From NCBI GenBank assembly GCA_964058845.1, contig CAXKVR010000031.1, forward strand, positions 434,001 to 498,000: DNA of 64,000 nt. Reading direction: 5' to 3'. The notes beneath the pieces are model-generated. The model was not told the DNA's origin. It did not search any database and worked only from the letters and a program-made list of their open reading frames with translations. The position numbers and the translations under genes are program-made. This stretch comes from Carex sylvatica. Lineage: Eukaryota; Streptophyta; Magnoliopsida; Poales; Cyperaceae. Positions 11,655 to 23,391 of the stretch are shown in pieces (position 1 is the first letter of the stretch; each line of letters starts with the position of its first letter).

Positions 11655-13454
11655 ATGGCGTGCTCCTCTCTCACTCAGCCTCTACCCCCATCCCCATTGC
11701 GCGCGGTTCGTTCACCGCTCACCACAACTTATCCTTCTCTCTTATTCTCGTCGTCCAATCGACCTTCTTCTCGGTTTGGCTCCTCCCCTCCTTGTCCCTC
11801 CCACCGGGCGGTGACCGCACCGCTCGCATTCCTTGACGCTGGAGCAAGGCCTCCGATTGATACACAGACGCTTATCGTTTCTTGTGCTGTTATCGCCGCT
11901 ATTTCTCTCTCTCTTTTTCTCGGTCTCAAGGTTCTTTCTCTGGAATAATTTCTATCATATAATGTTTCAAGAAAATCATAATCAAACAGAAGCAATCAAG
12001 TAACTACAAGTTCAACATTTACAGATTGTGTGGTTATTTGTTCAGATATTATCTCATTTTGAAAATGGCAGCTATATACTCCAATTTTTCAAACTTCATT
12101 TTTTGAGGGTCCAACCAAATTGTCAAGTGCTTAATTTCCCTCTATTTACTTTTGTTCAGGGGGATCCAGTCCCATGCCAGAGGTGTGCTGGAAATGGTAA
12201 ACTGAATTTTTTCCCCTAAGTTTAATTGTCAAGTGCTGGAATACGTTTGGATGAAACAAGGAATAGAGCTAGAATAGAGCTAATCTCAATTTTGAGAATA
12301 GTAGCTAACCCAACTTTTGGTTGGATTAGTAGAATAGTGAGCTAATTCATATTAGACAAACAAAGAATAGTGGGTTAGTACTATTCTTGCTCCATCCAAA
12401 CATCGAATAGCTCAAAAGAATAGTGCTATTTTATGTACAAGAGGATGCTTATAGAAATAACTTGATCAAGACCTGATACATAAATATGTATCATGACATG
12501 TTTTATGTAACATGTTTATTAATTTCCTTGCTCTAAAAAGGTTTGGATATGTTTCATTCCCTTGCATCAACCTAATTAAAGCCATGTTGAAATTATACAT
12601 GAAATATGGAGAAGCAGAAAAAAAAAAATCAACCAATTTGGAGTGAGTATTAACATGTAATTAACAATCCAATATTTGTAATGTAGGTGGTACTAAGTGT
12701 GTTTTTTGTACTGATGGTAAAATGAGGTTGGAGACTGGATTGGTCAACTGTCGAGTATGCAAAGGAGCAGGTATAATTTCCCACACCATTTTCTTTTTTT
12801 TTTCACATTTTAGACTGCACATAAAATAAATTACATTACTCTTGGGGCATTTCTAGTCTGAACTGATTTTAGCCGAGAATTGACATTTGTAGCATGTTTG
12901 TATAAATGGAAAAGGTTTTGATAAGAATAACTGAGCCAGTTATATTTACTATATTTTAATAATGTTAGTTTGTGTTACTAATTTGTGTCTATGTGGGGAG
13001 AGGAGCACACAGCATGGAGTTCGTTTGGCCTTTTAATGGGTTAAGATATTGACAGAGCTATTTTGGCTTCACCCAGTGCCTGACTAATAGAGACAAAAGG
13101 AAAAGGTATATGACTAATGCGCTGCATGGAGCCAACTAAGCTCTGTCAATATCTTTGCCCCTTTTAATGATGCCGAGATTTTACTATTTGTTTATTGTCT
13201 AATTATTTTTTAAAACAGACTGTAATTTCTCTCAAAAGTGAACAGAGTACTGTGAGAAGATTTTTACCAAGAAATGGATGTTTATTGGTACCATAAAGAC
13301 CATGCTATTTAAATCAATCTATTACTCTTTTCTTTAGTTTTGCCTCGTTATTGATCTATTATGTTCAAAGATTGTTAATTTTTTTTAAAATTTTATTTCA
13401 GGGTTGATTTTATGTAAGAAGTGTGGAGGTTCAGGATATTCGAGACGCTTGTAA
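11655..13454 (+). CDS. Plastid-type DnaJ zinc-finger-like protein (4 exons, 149 aa)
   Basis: Exons are 11655-11930, 12160-12196, 12687-12770 and 13402-13454. They total 450 nt and remain in frame throughout. Residues 1 to about 60 are rich in Ser, Pro and Arg with few acidic residues, like a chloroplast transit peptide. A hydrophobic segment lies at about 73-91 ([19 protein letters not shown]). The C-terminal half has four CxxC motifs, at Cys 98/101, 109/112, 126/129 and 137/140, most followed by Gly-x-Gly, as in the DnaJ/Hsp40 cysteine-rich domain. Small plant proteins of this type (BSD2, LQY1 and PSA2 relatives) act as zinc-binding chaperones or thiol enzymes for photosynthetic complexes. 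That role is inferred from the family. There is no J domain. Confidence 0.85.
12245..12401. mobile_element. Small MITE-like element in an intron
   Basis: This 157-bp unit has imperfect terminal inverted repeats that begin GTTTGGATG and continue with AAACAAG or GAGCAAG and AATAG. It lies in intron 2 of the CxxC gene. No clear target duplication is seen, so the superfamily is uncertain. Confidence 0.5.
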
Positions 13455-14064
13455 TTCTTGTTTTCGAGAACAAAATTATTTGGCACACTTGGCTAATCAT
13501 TTATCAACGAAGGACATTCAAATTTCAATTATAACAAGCATGAGTTGAAATGCTTTTATGGTGTCAGCAATTATTAGGTAAAAAATGAATATTAGATGTA
13601 AACAACATGTATATGAAATTCTCCTTTCAAGTGAATAGTTAAACTTCTTTTGTATACTAGTCCGTCTTTGAACAATACTCGAGTTAAATAGTATCGAAAA
13701 GGTTATCCACACACAATTATTTTTTTCATTGGAAAATAAAATGTACATGGCCTATTTTGAGCTTTTGGAATAGAAGATATCTCTTGTAGCTTCACAATGA
13801 GGCAATAAATTTGTCTCTTAAAAAAACTCGACTAATTTGATGAATATGTTGTGCAAGGACATTGGTTCATTTTTTTTTTTTTTTTAAGTTGAAGGTTAAG
13901 CTACTTAAATATTTAATAACTTTATTATTATAACAAAATATTTTCTTTGAACACAACCTTCCACATAGAGACTCTGTCTTTGCCACTAGATTAAATACTA
14001 GTTCTTGACATTTGTTCATTTTGAAAGATATGACTAACATAATGAAAAATGAGGAGGGATCTAA
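13455..14064. other. Intergenic AT-rich DNA
   Basis: This is the 3' UTR and downstream DNA of the CxxC gene. It has several A/T runs (for example 13869-13886) and no coding or structured element that I can support. Confidence 0.4.
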
Positions 14065-14454
14065 TTACACCATTTTATGGTGACACATCTTGACACCATA
14101 ATTTTATAAGCTATTTTTGCGATTTCAAAATTTAAATAGTCGATCCGAACCGTTCAATATGATGTCTATATTAAAATGTACTTGGAGACCAAATTTTACA
14201 TTTTTTAAAAATTTATTACTATTTATTTATAATTTTTTAAAATTATTGTTTTTCAATTGTCTAAAATTGCCTGAAAACAATAATTTTGTACACATCTTAA
14301 TAAATACTAAATAAATTTCAAAAAATGTAAAATTTGATCTCCATGCACTATGTAGATCATGTTGAACTGTTCGGATTATCTGTTTAAATTTTAAAATCGC
14401 AAAAATGATTTACAAAAATATGATGTCAAGATGTGTTATCATAAAATGATGTAA
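14065..14454. mobile_element. Hairpin MITE, family A
   Basis: This is a 390-bp inverted repeat with arms of about 150 bp. The ends begin TTACAYCATTTTATG, followed inside by a TTGCGATTT-like block, then ATCCGAACCGTTCAA-like and GAGACCAAATTTTACA-like blocks in each arm. The same internal blocks recur at 19942-20261, 49118-49653 and about 59955-60140, which defines a dispersed foldback family. It has no coding capacity. Confidence 0.75.
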
Positions 14455-16038
14455 AAAAAATACTTGTATCAGAAATCAGCTATAAGGAACGTTAAATTCA
14501 TTTGTAAATTTGAATAGTAGTTGGGTGTTTTTGTACCTCTAAATTTTTTTTTGCAAAAACCGTCTCCACTGTAAAAAAAGTTAGCGCACTGATACAAAAG
14601 CTGAAAGTTTAAGATTCCATTGAGTAGAAGGAAACTTTCTTTATTACACATGTTCCTTCCCTTTAAAACTCCGAGAAATCTTATTAAATTTTATTTCCCT
14701 AATTAATTTCTCCATTTTCTTAGATCGGTTGCATGATTAAATTCTTTTATGGTCTATATTGTCTTCTCTCCTAAAAAAACTAATAAGTTTGAAAAATTAA
14801 ACAATTAAGGGAAGAAACTGATTGGTAAAAATAAAGGAAATAAATGATGAAACGAATGCGTAGATATGTCATTTATTTTTGTTGACATATTAGCTATTAG
14901 ATATTGTCATTGCTTTTATTTTTCATCTTTTATATTATTTTTGCCTCCGAGCATTCTTTCATATTTCATATTATCAAGTTCCGACTCAGCAAGGTAATTC
15001 AAAATGTTTCATTACTTTTAAAATATATGTAAAAGTACCGGCGCAAATCCTAAAGCAGATCCGATAGTGAGTGAACCCATTAAAACCACTTTGAGTCCAA
15101 TGACCATCAGATCCAAACTGTTCTCTAAATTCAGTTATATTCTTAGTTTTTATTTTAAATTGGCACGAATCTCAAAGCACAAATAATACTGCCCCCTACG
15201 TCATTCCGATTTGCAAGTAATCACAGGTCGAGAATAAATCTGGACCGTCCGTTTCGGTCATATTATCCGGAAAGATACGGATCCTTAGTAGACTGCTGTT
15301 GGGTCATGAAATAAGTAAACCAGTACATTTAGTTGACTATTCTTCCAAACAACGATCAAAATTGTTGACCAGATCTAACAAATGTGCGTGCGAGTTTTGA
15401 CTAAACTGTAAAAGCGCATAAACCAAAAAAACAAAATAAATAAATAAACAGGAGGTGTTAGTTGCAAAACCGCTCCACCGAAATCCAGAAAGCGACAGTT
15501 ATGCTTTCCCTTCTTCTATCTTCCTCCCTTCTCTCTCCAATCGATCCCTCGTTTCACAATGGATTCTCACGCTTTTTCTCTCACTAATTAAAACCCTTAC
15601 CCTAGCTTAGGTTAACTTGCTTCCTATCGAAGGTACTATCTTTTTTCTTCGATTTGTTTATTTATACATTTTTATAATTTCGTTTAAACCATTGGCACCT
15701 AAAAGTTGGTTATCCATGAAGTATTTTACAAGCTTGAGATATTCTTCTATAACATTGTATTGAATCTGGATTCCTTTCGGGAATTCAGGGTTGTAATTTG
15801 TTTGTAATGCCACCTATACATTATATTCTGATGCCCTCCTATTTTTGTTGGTACTGATTAGGTTTCTCATGCTCTATTATTGCTTTTCTTTGTCTCTGCT
15901 TGTATGTAAAGGTAGGTGCTTTTTTGCTATTTTGGCCGTAATTAAAGGATGCTAATATTAGAACAGACTATTGTTAGGTTTTTGGACGTCTCTAATATTA
16001 CCAATCTTAAAAGTCAAGTTGAGATAAGAAAATTTGAG
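14455..16038 (+). other. Intergenic DNA and 5' flank of the RHF gene
   Basis: No coding region is seen before the RING gene. A motif ATCTGGACCGTCC occurs near 15240, part of a recurring set near genes in this window. A pyrimidine-rich stretch at 15510-15570 and possible 5' UTR intron sites (AGGTACTATC near 15632) suggest the transcript starts around 15.5 kb. An in-frame upstream ATG at 15949 would add 30 residues to the RING protein. Confidence 0.4.
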
Positions 16039-18485
16039 ATGGAGAAGATGGAGAATCAGCATTCATCGGCTGTGGCTTTTGTTGAGGGTGGAACTCAAGA
16101 TGCGTGTGAAGATAATTGCAGCATTTGCCTTGAACCGTTTTGTAATAGTGATCCTTCAACGGTATTGATCCAAACTAAAATTCTATATCTTGTGATGTAT
16201 TTCAATTTTTCGTCTGTTGTGTCCAGTTCTGATTGGTTGATTTTGTTCGTTCTTATTTGATCAGGTGACTAGTTGCAATCACGACTTTCATTTGCAATGC
16301 ATTCTTGAATGGTAACTTCTTTTTCATTTCCTTTTTTTTTATTCTGTAATATATTTTCAATTATCTTTATCATTTAAAATCAATTTTTGGTGAGAACTTT
16401 GTTAGCATTGAATTCTCTATGTTTACAAGAACAAGAGTTTTGTGTAATATTAGACCAAACAGTCACTGACCTAATTTCTTCTTGATAAGAATGAGGAGAA
16501 CATTAATGTATGTGTCTTCTTTACCTAACAATGACTTAATTGCTGCATCAAGACCACTTTTGTTGATTTGAAGTTACAAAATAGCAATTCCAATTTAGTG
16601 AAAGACAGAGGAAGAGTATCTTCTACTAAAGTTAGTTTATGTCGATGTAGGTGCTACCTTAGTTGATTTAATATTAGAGTATCTTCTCCTAAATGTTGTT
16701 TACAAATTGATGCAGGTGCCAACGTAGTTCTCAATGCCCCATGTGTTGGCAGCCAATCTGCATGAAGGATTCTACAAGGTTTCTAGCTAATTCTCTCTCT
16801 CTATCTCTAAATCGTATGCCATCTTTCTTTGGAACCAAATGTCTTGGACTAGGACTAATCAAAAGGCCAGAAATGGAAATGAGGCTTGAGCATAACTTTT
16901 CCCATTGAAATCCAGAATCAAAATTTTCTTCTCACAAGGCCATTACCAAGGTTGGTTGTTGTTCAAGTTTTTACTTGTTTAACATGTTTATTTTTCTCTC
17001 TTCCTCTTTTGCTTGACAGCCAAATGCTCCTTGAAGTAGTAGAAAAAGAGAGAATTGTGAGGGGCAACCGATTTCGTCAACCTGTTTATCGCCATTCTGC
17101 GCTTCCTGGTTCAGAATTTGAGCAGGTATGTTTGTACAATTGAGCTCCTAGTTTTGATTAATCACAGACCTTCAATAGTTACAGCTTGTTTTGCATTTAT
17201 TTCAGTTGGAAGCCAGTGTAGAATCTGTTGACCTGTCTGAGATGGAACAATTGGCGGCGGCGACCATCACTGATATGGCATATGAGTTTGCTGGAAGAGA
17301 GAGAGTATCTAACAGCAACAGACTTATGAATAGTGGCAGTTTTTCAGCTCCAGTTTCACCAGAAAATGCGGTTGCTACCAGTAGTAGAGCTACAACTGGA
17401 GAAGTTGGGCAGCAGGTCCCACCACCCCAATTGAACCCATCAAATCCAGCTCCAGTTCAGACTTCCCCATCACTTAGTATAGGTGCTTCTGGCAACAACA
17501 TTGGGGGATCTAATAACAGGTATGTTAGTTTATTCTCCTATTGTTTGTTCAAGTTTCAACCAGAACTTGTATGAGGATTTAAGGACCTTAATTAATAGGT
17601 AGAAAGGCAATAACAGAAGTGAAAGACATTTTCTAGTCAGCAATTCCCGCATTAATGAAATCTTGCTCACTATAACTTATATATGTTTCTTGTTTTATAT
17701 TTGCTTCAGGAACTCATCTGGAAGGCCAACATCCGGCAGCAATGAGACCGCAAGCCCCTCTGAGTTGCAAGGTTTCTCTGAATCTTTCAAGTCACGCCTC
17801 AATGCAGCCTCAAGCAGGTAATAAATCAACAAAAGAGGCACCTACATAATGTGTGTGAATTTCTTTTTAAACTTTGACCAAATGATGCAATGTTCTTACT
17901 TTTTACTTTTAGGTAGTTTGTGTTTTACATGCAGCATTTTGTTTTTTCAAGAATTGTGATTATTTCTGATATTGCATCCAAGTCTCCAAATATTAAGGTT
18001 ATTTACTGATACCACCGGAGCCATTATAAAATGGTTAATTCAATATAAAAGAACCAAGATCGTGAAGCAAGATATAGGGTTTTTAGTTGTTGTTTGTTAT
18101 AATTATTTTGAATGTAACATTCTTTTTCCTCAACAAGTATAGGTATAGAGAGTCGATTAGGAAGAATACAAGGGGATGGAAAGAGAGGCTATTTTCTCGA
18201 AATGTCACCTTATCTGACCTTGGCTCAGAGGTCAAGAAAGAGGTGAGTAATGGAATAGCAAATGTTTCACGCATGATGCAACGACTCGAGGCAAAGGACA
18301 ACAGCTATGTAAATGAAGTTGGAAGGAACAAGCATAGTGCGGATGGTTTGTCTAATACTAACCCTAATCCAAGCATAAGGTTACATCTATCTAGAGTGGC
18401 TGCTTCTGACAGTTCATCTTCATCTACTTTTCTGAGTAATGCCAGCTCGTCTAATGCACGTGTTGCAAGTTCGAGTTCAAAATAA
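16039..18485 (+). CDS. RHF2A: RHF-type RING-H2 E3 ubiquitin ligase (7 exons, 367 aa)
   Basis: Exons are 16039-16161, 16265-16311, 16716-16778, 17020-17125, 17206-17519, 17710-17817 and 18143-18485. They total 1104 nt with every junction in frame. The RING-H2 domain has its ligands at Cys27, Cys30, Cys45, His47, His50, Cys53, Cys64 and Cys67. A variable Ser-rich middle follows, then a conserved basic C-terminal block (NTRGWKERLFSRN, DLGSEVKKEV). RHF proteins are ubiquitin ligases reported to act in gametophyte development by promoting degradation of a cell-cycle inhibitor. The closest match by eye is the RHF1A/RHF2A group, and the paralogue is not certain. I chose the ATG at 16039 from family N-termini (EKM-E...AFVEGG). 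The in-frame ATG at 15949 remains possible. Confidence 0.9.
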
Positions 18486-19941
18486 GGTTATATTTTATAG
18501 GTACTAATTGGATGATTGTTCTTGCCTCTGAATTTATATTTGAGAACAGACATATTTTTTATAGCAGTACATGCTCCGGGAAGAAGACTTAAACCAGAAA
18601 TTTGTAAAATTTTATCTTAAGGCTCAAATGTTGTAGATGCCCTATGCCCCAAAACATATGATATATCCTTACATTGTTTTTATCAATATGCACCCAATAA
18701 TTTCTTTCTTATCTTATCTTTTCATGATGATGAGAGAGGTGAAGGGGTAGTTTTGGTACTTTTGAAATGGGATTTTTTTTAAGGTGGTGGGGGTAGTACC
18801 TGACATGACTGGTAACTTGCTGGTTCAAGGCTTTCAAGGTTATTTCTGGTTTTTTTTTATTAGTTGTAAACTGGAATTTTTATTTTAGGTTTTGTACTTG
18901 TGTTTTCAGGTTGTAATAATACTAATTATAGAAGATGCAATTGAAGATTGAGGTGGCTTAAAAATTAATTTTATCTCGGCTTGGTGAATCGGAAGTAGGT
19001 TTTGTGACATTTGATTTGCATTGAAACTCCGTATAAATTGTTTGAGAGAGCAGCGGCCGACTTTATTAAGTACTGGCCGCTCTCATATAAGAGTTGAATG
19101 TATCTCCTTTATAAAGGTAGTATGTTTGCTGCAAACTTACAGAAACAATTGTGTAACACAGGACGACGTTGTTTGCTAGTTTTGTAAGCAATTTGATTCC
19201 CTTGAAGAATATGATAGAGAAGCATATTACATTTTGGGAAAATTTGATATGTTGAAAATTTCCCTTACATTTTAATATGATTGAAATTTGATTGCAAATA
19301 TGCATTCGTGCATTTTTCAATAATGTGTCATAGCACCATACTGATGTGATTATTGTTGTTACATCTCTTATTTGCACAAACCCAAATCTAAATGTGCAAT
19401 CTAATTTCTTTCTTTTTACTTACAAAATTGTATTGCATCGTTAAAGACCCGCCTCCATAAAATAAATAAGAGAATTGATTCCACTTGTCCGTAAAAAAAA
19501 AATCGTCAAGATTTTGTTCACTAGGATTCATATTTTTTATTTTTCGTTCGATAAAGAACTTTGTATATATAAAAAATGAACTTTGTAATAATTTCAAAAG
19601 TAAACTAAATGTAAATTTTAGAAAATGATAAACTTTTCTGAGCGTTAGTTAATACTCTCAGTAAATAATATAAATAATTTTATGCTACAAGGTGGAAGCC
19701 ATGGTATCCTGGTTAGTGTATGCAAGGTCTAATATTAACAATTTAGTATAGCCTTTATTTAAATTGCACTGCTTGAGCAATTTTGAACAGCTTTTCAATG
19801 TGGATTTTTTACTCCTAAAACAATGGCAGGTGCTAAAAATTGTTCTCATGGACCGGATCTCTTATTATTTTCTTGTTCTTTTTTCTTCACTGTACTGGTC
19901 TGCTGCAATGAATTGTATGGTAATATATTATGAATAGACAT
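18486..19941. other. Intergenic DNA downstream of the RHF gene
   Basis: This begins with the RHF 3' UTR. I see no gene. A tRNA-like fragment (GCTGGTTCAAGGC near 18819) followed by a T-run is too weak to call a SINE. Confidence 0.35.
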
Positions 19942-20261
19942 GTGCTATGGATTCATATCTCTACTTTCATGGTTCAAACAGTCAATCCGAACAGTTAAAC
20001 ATGATTTCTATATAAATAAATAATTGGAGATCGAATTTTACAATTTTTAGAATCTTTTACAATTTATTTCAAATAGGTAGAAAATCACTGCATTTGAATG
20101 GTTCATAGTTTTTATTTCAAGCAATTTTCTACCTATCTAATTAAATAGTAAAATATTCTAAAAATTAATTTGGTATCAAATAAATTCTCATATAGAGATC
20201 ATATTTAACAGTTTAGATCAACGGTTTGAATTTTAAAAATAAAGATATATATTCATAGCAC
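19942..20261. mobile_element. Hairpin MITE, family A (diverged)
   Basis: This 320-bp inverted repeat is bounded by GTGCTATG and CATAGCAC. The internal blocks AATCCGAACAGTTAAACATGAT and the reversed GATCATATTTAACAGTTTAGAT match those of the copy at 14065-14454, but the outer ends differ. It has no coding capacity. Confidence 0.65.
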
Positions 20262-21054
20262 GAATCAATCCATAATATGCATGTTACCATAGTCTCACAC
20301 TGCAAATTTAGCTTATGATTCATCTGAGTTTGATTTGAATCTAGCTCGAGTTCAATTCATTCGATTAGACTTTTGGTTAACTCTTAACTCAAGCTAAGTT
20401 AGAAATTATTTGAATTGAGTCGTCCGAATTTAATTCAAATAACTTAATGTAATTAAATAAACTTTTAGATATAATTTAATTTAATTTTTCGAATTTTATT
20501 ATAAGAGTCCTATTGGTAATTAAAAAAAAAGTATAAAGAAAAAAAAAAACCACTATCTGAAATAATAAAAAAATGAATGCAAAAAAGTTAATAATGGAAC
20601 TCGTTCCAAGCTCAAATTCAAATCGAGTTCGAATTAGTACAAACTCAATAGCTTAATTGGTTTCCAATCTGAATTCAACTCAGGTATAAATTATAATTAA
20701 ATCAAGCTAAAGCTGGACGGAATGCCTGCAACCCTACTTTTATGGTTCAATAAATAACTGTTTGCAAAACAAATGATGCTTCAATGATCCTTATTATTAT
20801 TCAATAAAAGAGAATGTTTCAAGAGAAAGGTACATACAAGCTCAAACTTCTGCAAGGGCAGAAGACACTAAGCACTGAACAAAAATCACCACCGAGCTAC
20901 CTACACATGGATATTGCTACCTTATTAATTGCCTTTATAACCTAAAATACCAAAAGATGTATAATTCTTCAAAAAGAACAGACAAAAACAGATCAACATT
21001 CAACAAAGATGATGCCACTCAAAAGCTCCATAACCATAAACCGACAAAATTTCC
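20262..21054. other. Intergenic AT-rich DNA and 3' flank of the minus-strand gene
   Basis: Decayed sequence with many TTGAATT- or GAATTCAA-like words and A-runs. Near 20800-21054 it should contain the 3' UTR of the minus-strand gene. No other feature is supported. Confidence 0.35.
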
Positions 21055-22394
21055 TCAGACATCCTTGATCTTGTCAGAAAAATCTGAATACTCATATTTT
21101 TTACCTTCCTTCCTCTCTTCCTCATTCACTGGAAAAGATAAAACACGGCGGATCCTGTCCTCCCTCTCTTCTTCAGGAGAAGAAAGGAACCCAAACAGGC
21201 TGTTTGTTATCTTCTCAGCTCCCTCCATGATTCTATCCACTCCCTCCATGATCTCTGTCATCTTCTCAACTCCCCCAATGGCATTATCTAGTTCTTGCAT
21301 GAGATTTCTGTCCCAATTTCCTGAACTGGAACTTGAGCTTTGTTCCGCTGAAATATCTAACCCATGGTACCAGCACCCGTTCATATCATGTTCTGTGATT
21401 TCAGTCTGGGAATCAATCATTTCTGTGGGCCTGGAACAAAGAGAAAGGAATGATAGCAGGAAGATTAGATTAAAAACATAATAACAAATAAAAAATTAGT
21501 AGAGACCAGTCAATGATGGAGTACCTTGTGCAAAACTGGTGCGTAAGTTTCAGAACTTAAGGGTTCAGATGAGAATTTTCCATGTACAAGATGTTATCAG
21601 GCATGACTGGATAGCAAAATGTGAAGGGACAAACCTAGGTAATAGTTCAGGCAACTTCAAGTGCAAAAAAGAACTTGAGTTTGAACTTGCAAGAAAAGGA
21701 ACACCTACTCATAAAAGATAAGCCTAATATAAACCTAAGATATGTGATGGGTACATTGTCTAGATCAGTAACTACAAAGGTGGCTAAGTGTAATTTCCCA
21801 ACATTTTCCTATATAGTTGAAAAGATATGTATATCACAGGTCACAATGAGAGCACCTGAACATTTTCATTTTCATTTTCCTATATAGTAGCAGATGAATT
21901 AACAGATTAATATCAATAGTTAATTTCATGCGTACCCCTTCAAAATGTCAAAATAACATATACACCCAAAGCAAGTAAAATATTCACAAAACATAAAAAC
22001 CTTAGTACTCTCCCCCAATTCCTGAAGCATCTGAAAATACCAGTCCATTTCTAACTCTGTTGTTTTATAACACATGCTCTAAATTAGCACACGAGATATT
22101 TCTCCTGGGGATATTTTTTTTTCTTGCAAGGGTTCTTCTTATTTTGAATTTCGGTAGAAAAATACACGAAACCAATCCTAATGACTAAGATCGTCATCTC
22201 AACCCCATTATCTCCTTTCAAATATTAAAAAAGGGGTAGAATATTTTAATCTAGTACCTCCCAATGCAATCGCGCAAAGTCTGTACGGTCTTCTCGCACC
22301 TATAAACGCGCTTTCCAGGTTCGACCTCTTCCGGGGCGCAACGCTGCCTGATAATCTGTCTCGTCACGCAACCGAGGTCATTTTCCTCAGCCAT
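21055..22394 (-). CDS. Twin-CX9C protein, fra a 1/Mal d 1-associated protein-like (2 exons, 170 aa)
   Basis: On the minus strand, exon 1 is 22394-22258 and exon 2 is 21430-21055, 513 nt in frame. The junction gives Gly-Arg-Pro-Thr-Glu, with donor GTACT and an acceptor after TTCCAG. Exon 1 encodes Cys9, Cys19, Cys33 and Cys43, two exact CX9C motifs, in a segment with the conserved EEVEPG and RCEKT blocks of plant proteins annotated as allergen-associated (fra a 1- or Mal d 1-associated). The C-terminal part is acidic or helical (FGFLSSPEEERED). Twin CX9C proteins are typically oxidised in the mitochondrial intermembrane space, but that location is inferred. The start is the first ATG. The frame stays open further upstream without an ATG. 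Confidence 0.82.
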
Positions 22395-22823
22395 TGATCC
22401 AGGTTCGACCTCTTCTTGGAGTGGAAGCGAATGGCGAGAGGTAAAGAAATCAGCAAGGCGAGGCAATAACTTGGGAAGAAAAATCAAAGAAGATGAAAAC
22501 CAGATGCTTCGAGAAAAAACAGCAGCGATAAATCAAGCGAGTGCGAGTTAGTAAATCCGGACCGTTCAACCTAGCACGCATTTTAAAGGAAATCTCTACA
22601 GTTTAAATAAGCATTTGATTGAGTTCGGTATACTGAGAATAAATCTACACCGTAAAGTTATGTGGTTCGCCATACAATACCACAGATGATACAGTCCTTA
22701 ATACTTAGCTAGTGAGTGGGGAATTAACATTCACTGCAATAATTCAGATGCAATAAATACATCCGGACCGTTTATTTAATCTGATACGAATCTCAAAATG
22801 TATTTCTTATAGTTTTTATTAGC
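22395..22823. promoter_or_regulatory. 5' flank of the minus-strand gene, with GGACCGT motifs
   Basis: This is the promoter side of the twin-CX9C gene. ATCCGGACCGTT occurs near 22555 and again near 22760, and a degenerate AATAAATCTACACCGT occurs near 22640. The MULE inserted at its far edge (target duplication 22824-22832). Confidence 0.45.
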
Positions 22824-22832
22824 ACTGAATTG

Positions 22833-22953
22833 CGGCCATTTTTATTAAACCCTTAAATTTTTTTTTTTTTAACAATACTCCCAAATTGAGTTTTTTTTTA
22901 ATAAATACCCTGACTGCCAGGGAGAAAGGCGGGCTAGAAAATACAACAGACCG
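22833..22953 (+). repeat. MULE left terminal inverted repeat
   Basis: About 120 bp that pairs with 47285-47407. Shared blocks are CGGCCATTTTTATTAA, TTTTAACAATAC, CCCTGAC, GCCAGGGAGAAAGG and CAGACCG, in that order on both ends, with small indels in the A/T runs. Confidence 0.9.
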
Positions 22954-23391
22954 TCCTACTGAGAGGCAGGCCACTACAACACAAGATCGCCCCTCCCAGT
23001 GGCGGGTCACTACAACATCAAACCGCCCCCTAGGGGGGCGGTCTATTATGCACAGCTATAAATTCCATTTTTTCTCCTACCACTTCAAAACCATTCGTAT
23101 CCCATAGATTCAGGCGATTATTATAGGTATTTTTTATTTTTTTAATTTAATTAGTTTATATAATTAATCATTAATGACTGTACGTATATAATTACTGTAG
23201 CAATTCATGTACATTTACTGTGGCAATTCATGTACATTCATAGTACATTTACTGTAGCAATTACTGTGCATTAACTGTAGCAACAATTTTTTTTTTTTAT
23301 TAGTCATTTATTACTGTACCCATTATAATTACTGTACAATTACCATAATACTTATAAAATTATTTCTTAAATGTAGTTTGTTAAGGAAAAT

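Noticed and set aside
18780..18860. A second SINE downstream of the RHF gene
   Set aside because: Only a weak B-box-like word and a T-run are present. No A-box, A-tail or flanking duplication could be found.
20957..21481. Plus-strand open frame over the twin-CX9C gene
   Set aside because: It is antisense to exon 2 of a well-supported minus-strand gene and has no domain.
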